This document shows, piece by piece, positions 63,701 to 64,000 of a stretch of DNA of 64,000 bases. The notes under the pieces are model-generated. The model was not told where the DNA came from and ran no database searches. It saw nothing but the letters and a program-made list of their open reading frames with translations. Within the stretch, counting starts at the first letter, position 1; each line of letters begins with the position of its first letter. Both the position numbers and the translations under genes were made by a program. Source of the DNA: Azospira sp. I13 (GTDB lineage: Bacteria; Pseudomonadota; Gammaproteobacteria; Burkholderiales; Rhodocyclaceae); the NCBI RefSeq assembly GCF_003112695.1, contig NZ_BFBP01000003.1, positions 132,623 to 196,622 on the forward strand, given 5' to 3'.

Positions 63701-64000
63701 AGGCTGCCGCTGCCGCCGGCGAAATCCGGGCCAACAAGATCACCCTCGGAGCCGGCGCCGGCACCCTGGTACTCAACCACACCAGCCCGGACTACCTCCT
63801 GGCTGCTGCCCTCGCCGGCAGCGGCAACATCAAGGTACTGGGGGGCACCACCCTGCTTACCGCCGACAGCAGCGCCTTCAGCGGCGTCACCCGCATTGCC
63901 GATGGCGCCGGCCTGGCCCTGGGTAGCGGTGCGGCCCTGGGCGGCAACGTCAATGTCGACAGCGGCGGCAACCTCACGGCGGCCAGTAGCCGGGTGGGCG
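60775..64000 (+). CDS. Large PATR-repeat exported protein, 5' part (autotransporter or PEP-CTERM type)
   Basis: Open from the ATG at 60775 to the window end: 1075 codons without stop. A long N-region of about 45 residues with many basic residues precedes the hydrophobic WLATLCLSLGMPLAHG, an extended signal peptide as in autotransporters. The passenger is a series of T5SS/PEP-CTERM-associated repeats: LxVGxxGxGxLxIxxGGxV, then IGxxxGSxGxVTVxGAGSxW. These form a beta-helix. The C-terminal domain, which would show a beta-barrel or a PEP-CTERM tail, lies beyond the window. There is no good Shine-Dalgarno. Glycine/serine/threonine/asparagine-rich, cysteine-free after the signal. Confidence 0.88.
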   Translation, partial: MNMNSQSSASKVLRTSVPACLTRKHRKPLVAAIQVCFGGEPKKWLATLCLSLGMPLAHGDPTGLWTGASSASWTDGGNWVWDGLPNASINASINIASGNTPVINLGASGLANIAVIGGGADGKLEIFGTLTSADGLIGNNVGTPASTGTVTVSGATSSWTNSGNLQVGNYSTGILNIQNGGLASAAALNVGAAAGTNGTVALTGSNSRVTVSGATYIGQSGSGTLTVGAGSTVTSSGGSVVGVGAGSTGSVAVTGGTWNNGAGNLVVGSAGQGTLTISAGGQVSNAVGSIGSGASGFLSQVTVTGATSQWNNSDRLFVGVFGQGKLEVLAGATVTSADGVLARYAGATGQAVVDGAGSNWTMAGHLRVGGDTTDVANPGGTGTLDIKAGGAVSSGSGFIGDSQNAVGTATVNAASWTMTGRLAVGNYGKGTLVVENGGTVQSADGLIGWRTGSTGSSALVTGTGSQWTLSDHLYVGNQGQGSLSVAAGGKVSTVGLYAGTDAGASGSVTLSGTGSTLEASDVAYIGFGGNGTASVGSGSSLTSHGGVIGNLAGSTGTVTINGGSWNNGSNNLMVGNSGQGSLTINNGGSVSNKVGTIGAAAGAPASQVTVTGSGSTWNNSDRLFVGTSGIGKLEVLAGATVNSADGVLARYAGATGNATVSGAGSAWKMGGDLRVGGDVSDAATPGGNGTLNIAAGGAVTSNAGYIGDSLNSTGTVTLNAASWTLAGRLGVGNFGKGSLVLENGGTLNSGAGLIGWNAASTGNSVLVSGAGSRWNLTDHLYVGNLGQGTLTITGGGVVSNVDGFVGTIGGAGRSEATVSGAGSHWENRGDLLVAQSGGAEGKLTVSDGGKVTSVQTILGDLAGTRGSATLSGAGTTLQASGDFNVGRFGNGSLSVSQGAVLSSNRAYIANEAGSSGDAVVSGPDSQWNVAGTLHVGSRGDGSLLLNNGGRIAAGNLAIAFGAGSKGTLSVGAVEGQAAAAAGEIRANKITLGAGAGTLVLNHTSPDYLLAAALAGSGNIKVLGGTTLLTADSSAFSGVTRIADGAGLALGSGAALGGNVNVDSGGNLTAASSRVG
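61420..63264 (+). repeat. Two-copy 921-bp higher-order duplication inside the PATR gene
   Basis: The block 61420-62343 and the block 62344-63264 align throughout with a 921-bp offset (924 at the left edge). Matching landmarks: WNN at 61543 and 62464, NNSDRLFVG at 61705 and 62626, LYVGN at 62191 and 63112. Each copy holds about five single PATR repeats. The copies have diverged at many sites, so the event is not recent. Confidence 0.85.

Noticed and set aside
61063-63780. Minus-strand open frame of about 905 codons
   Set aside because: It lies wholly antisense to the PATR-repeat gene. The repeat codons (GGC, ACC, AGC) read as open frames on the other strand. It has no start signal or family motif.
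1-64000. tRNA, rRNA or transposase genes
   Set aside because: I looked through the gaps between genes and saw no tRNA-like or rRNA sequence and no insertion-sequence ends; a tRNAscan or Rfam search could still find something I missed.

Overview
The window is about 65% GC, gene-dense and laid out like a betaproteobacterial chromosome. Lineage markers are small proteins of the DUF3460 and DUF3567 type, a septation protein A / YciI / BolA / parvulin cluster, a phasin, PrpE, and the large number of c-di-GMP proteins. A Rhodocyclales member such as Azospira/Dechlorosoma is my best guess, made from gene content only; no rRNA or tRNA gene was seen to confirm it.

Layout. 0-9.3 kb: RNase R, a TruC-like pseudouridine synthase, an orphan GspE/PilB ATPase, a DUF1415 protein, and a FecR-domain protein paired with a diguanylate cyclase that carries a substrate-binding-protein sensor. 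9.7-24.3 kb: a PAS chemoreceptor, an EAL-CBS-GGDEF protein, the parvulin/BolA/YciI/YciB cluster, a hybrid histidine kinase, a sugar-phosphate mutarotase, a phasin, Tag glycosylase, an acyl-CoA synthetase with a LiuR-like palindrome upstream, and two small conserved proteins. 24.4-31.4 kb: a Pat-like acetyltransferase/acyl-CoA synthetase fusion, the three-gene AmmeMemoRadiSam operon, and a DUF4010/MgtC-type membrane protein.

31.5-38.7 kb is one tightly packed run: ispD-ispF-thpR-(HD-GYP)-(PAS-GGDEF-EAL)-(small domain)-HDOD. It joins isoprenoid synthesis to c-di-GMP turnover. 38.8-48.0 kb holds a Crp/Fnr regulator, an NlpC/P60 hydrolase, a response regulator with a dead GGDEF domain, prpE, an aromatic/aspartate aminotransferase divergent from uvrB, and a low-molecular-weight phosphatase.

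48.2-58.1 kb is the most unusual part. A TtrS/TtrR-like two-component system is followed by two face-to-face gene remnants (a MocR regulator and a carboxymuconolactone decarboxylase-family gene, both without their 5' halves), a GNAT gene in lower-GC DNA, and a tandem flavodoxin-fold protein. Divergent from that protein is a cytochrome c locus: a five-heme protein that fuses an AdhB-like triheme module to a TsdA-like diheme module, then tsdB and tsdA. Together this looks like a thiosulfate/tetrathionate electron-transfer locus with its own sensor. 58.2-64 kb: a TraB/GumN protein, a lipoprotein hydrolase, and the 5' part of a very large exported PATR-repeat protein that runs off the window end.

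Most genes have a plain Shine-Dalgarno. Four genes instead have a -10-like hexamer ending 6-7 nt before the start codon, which suggests leaderless transcripts.
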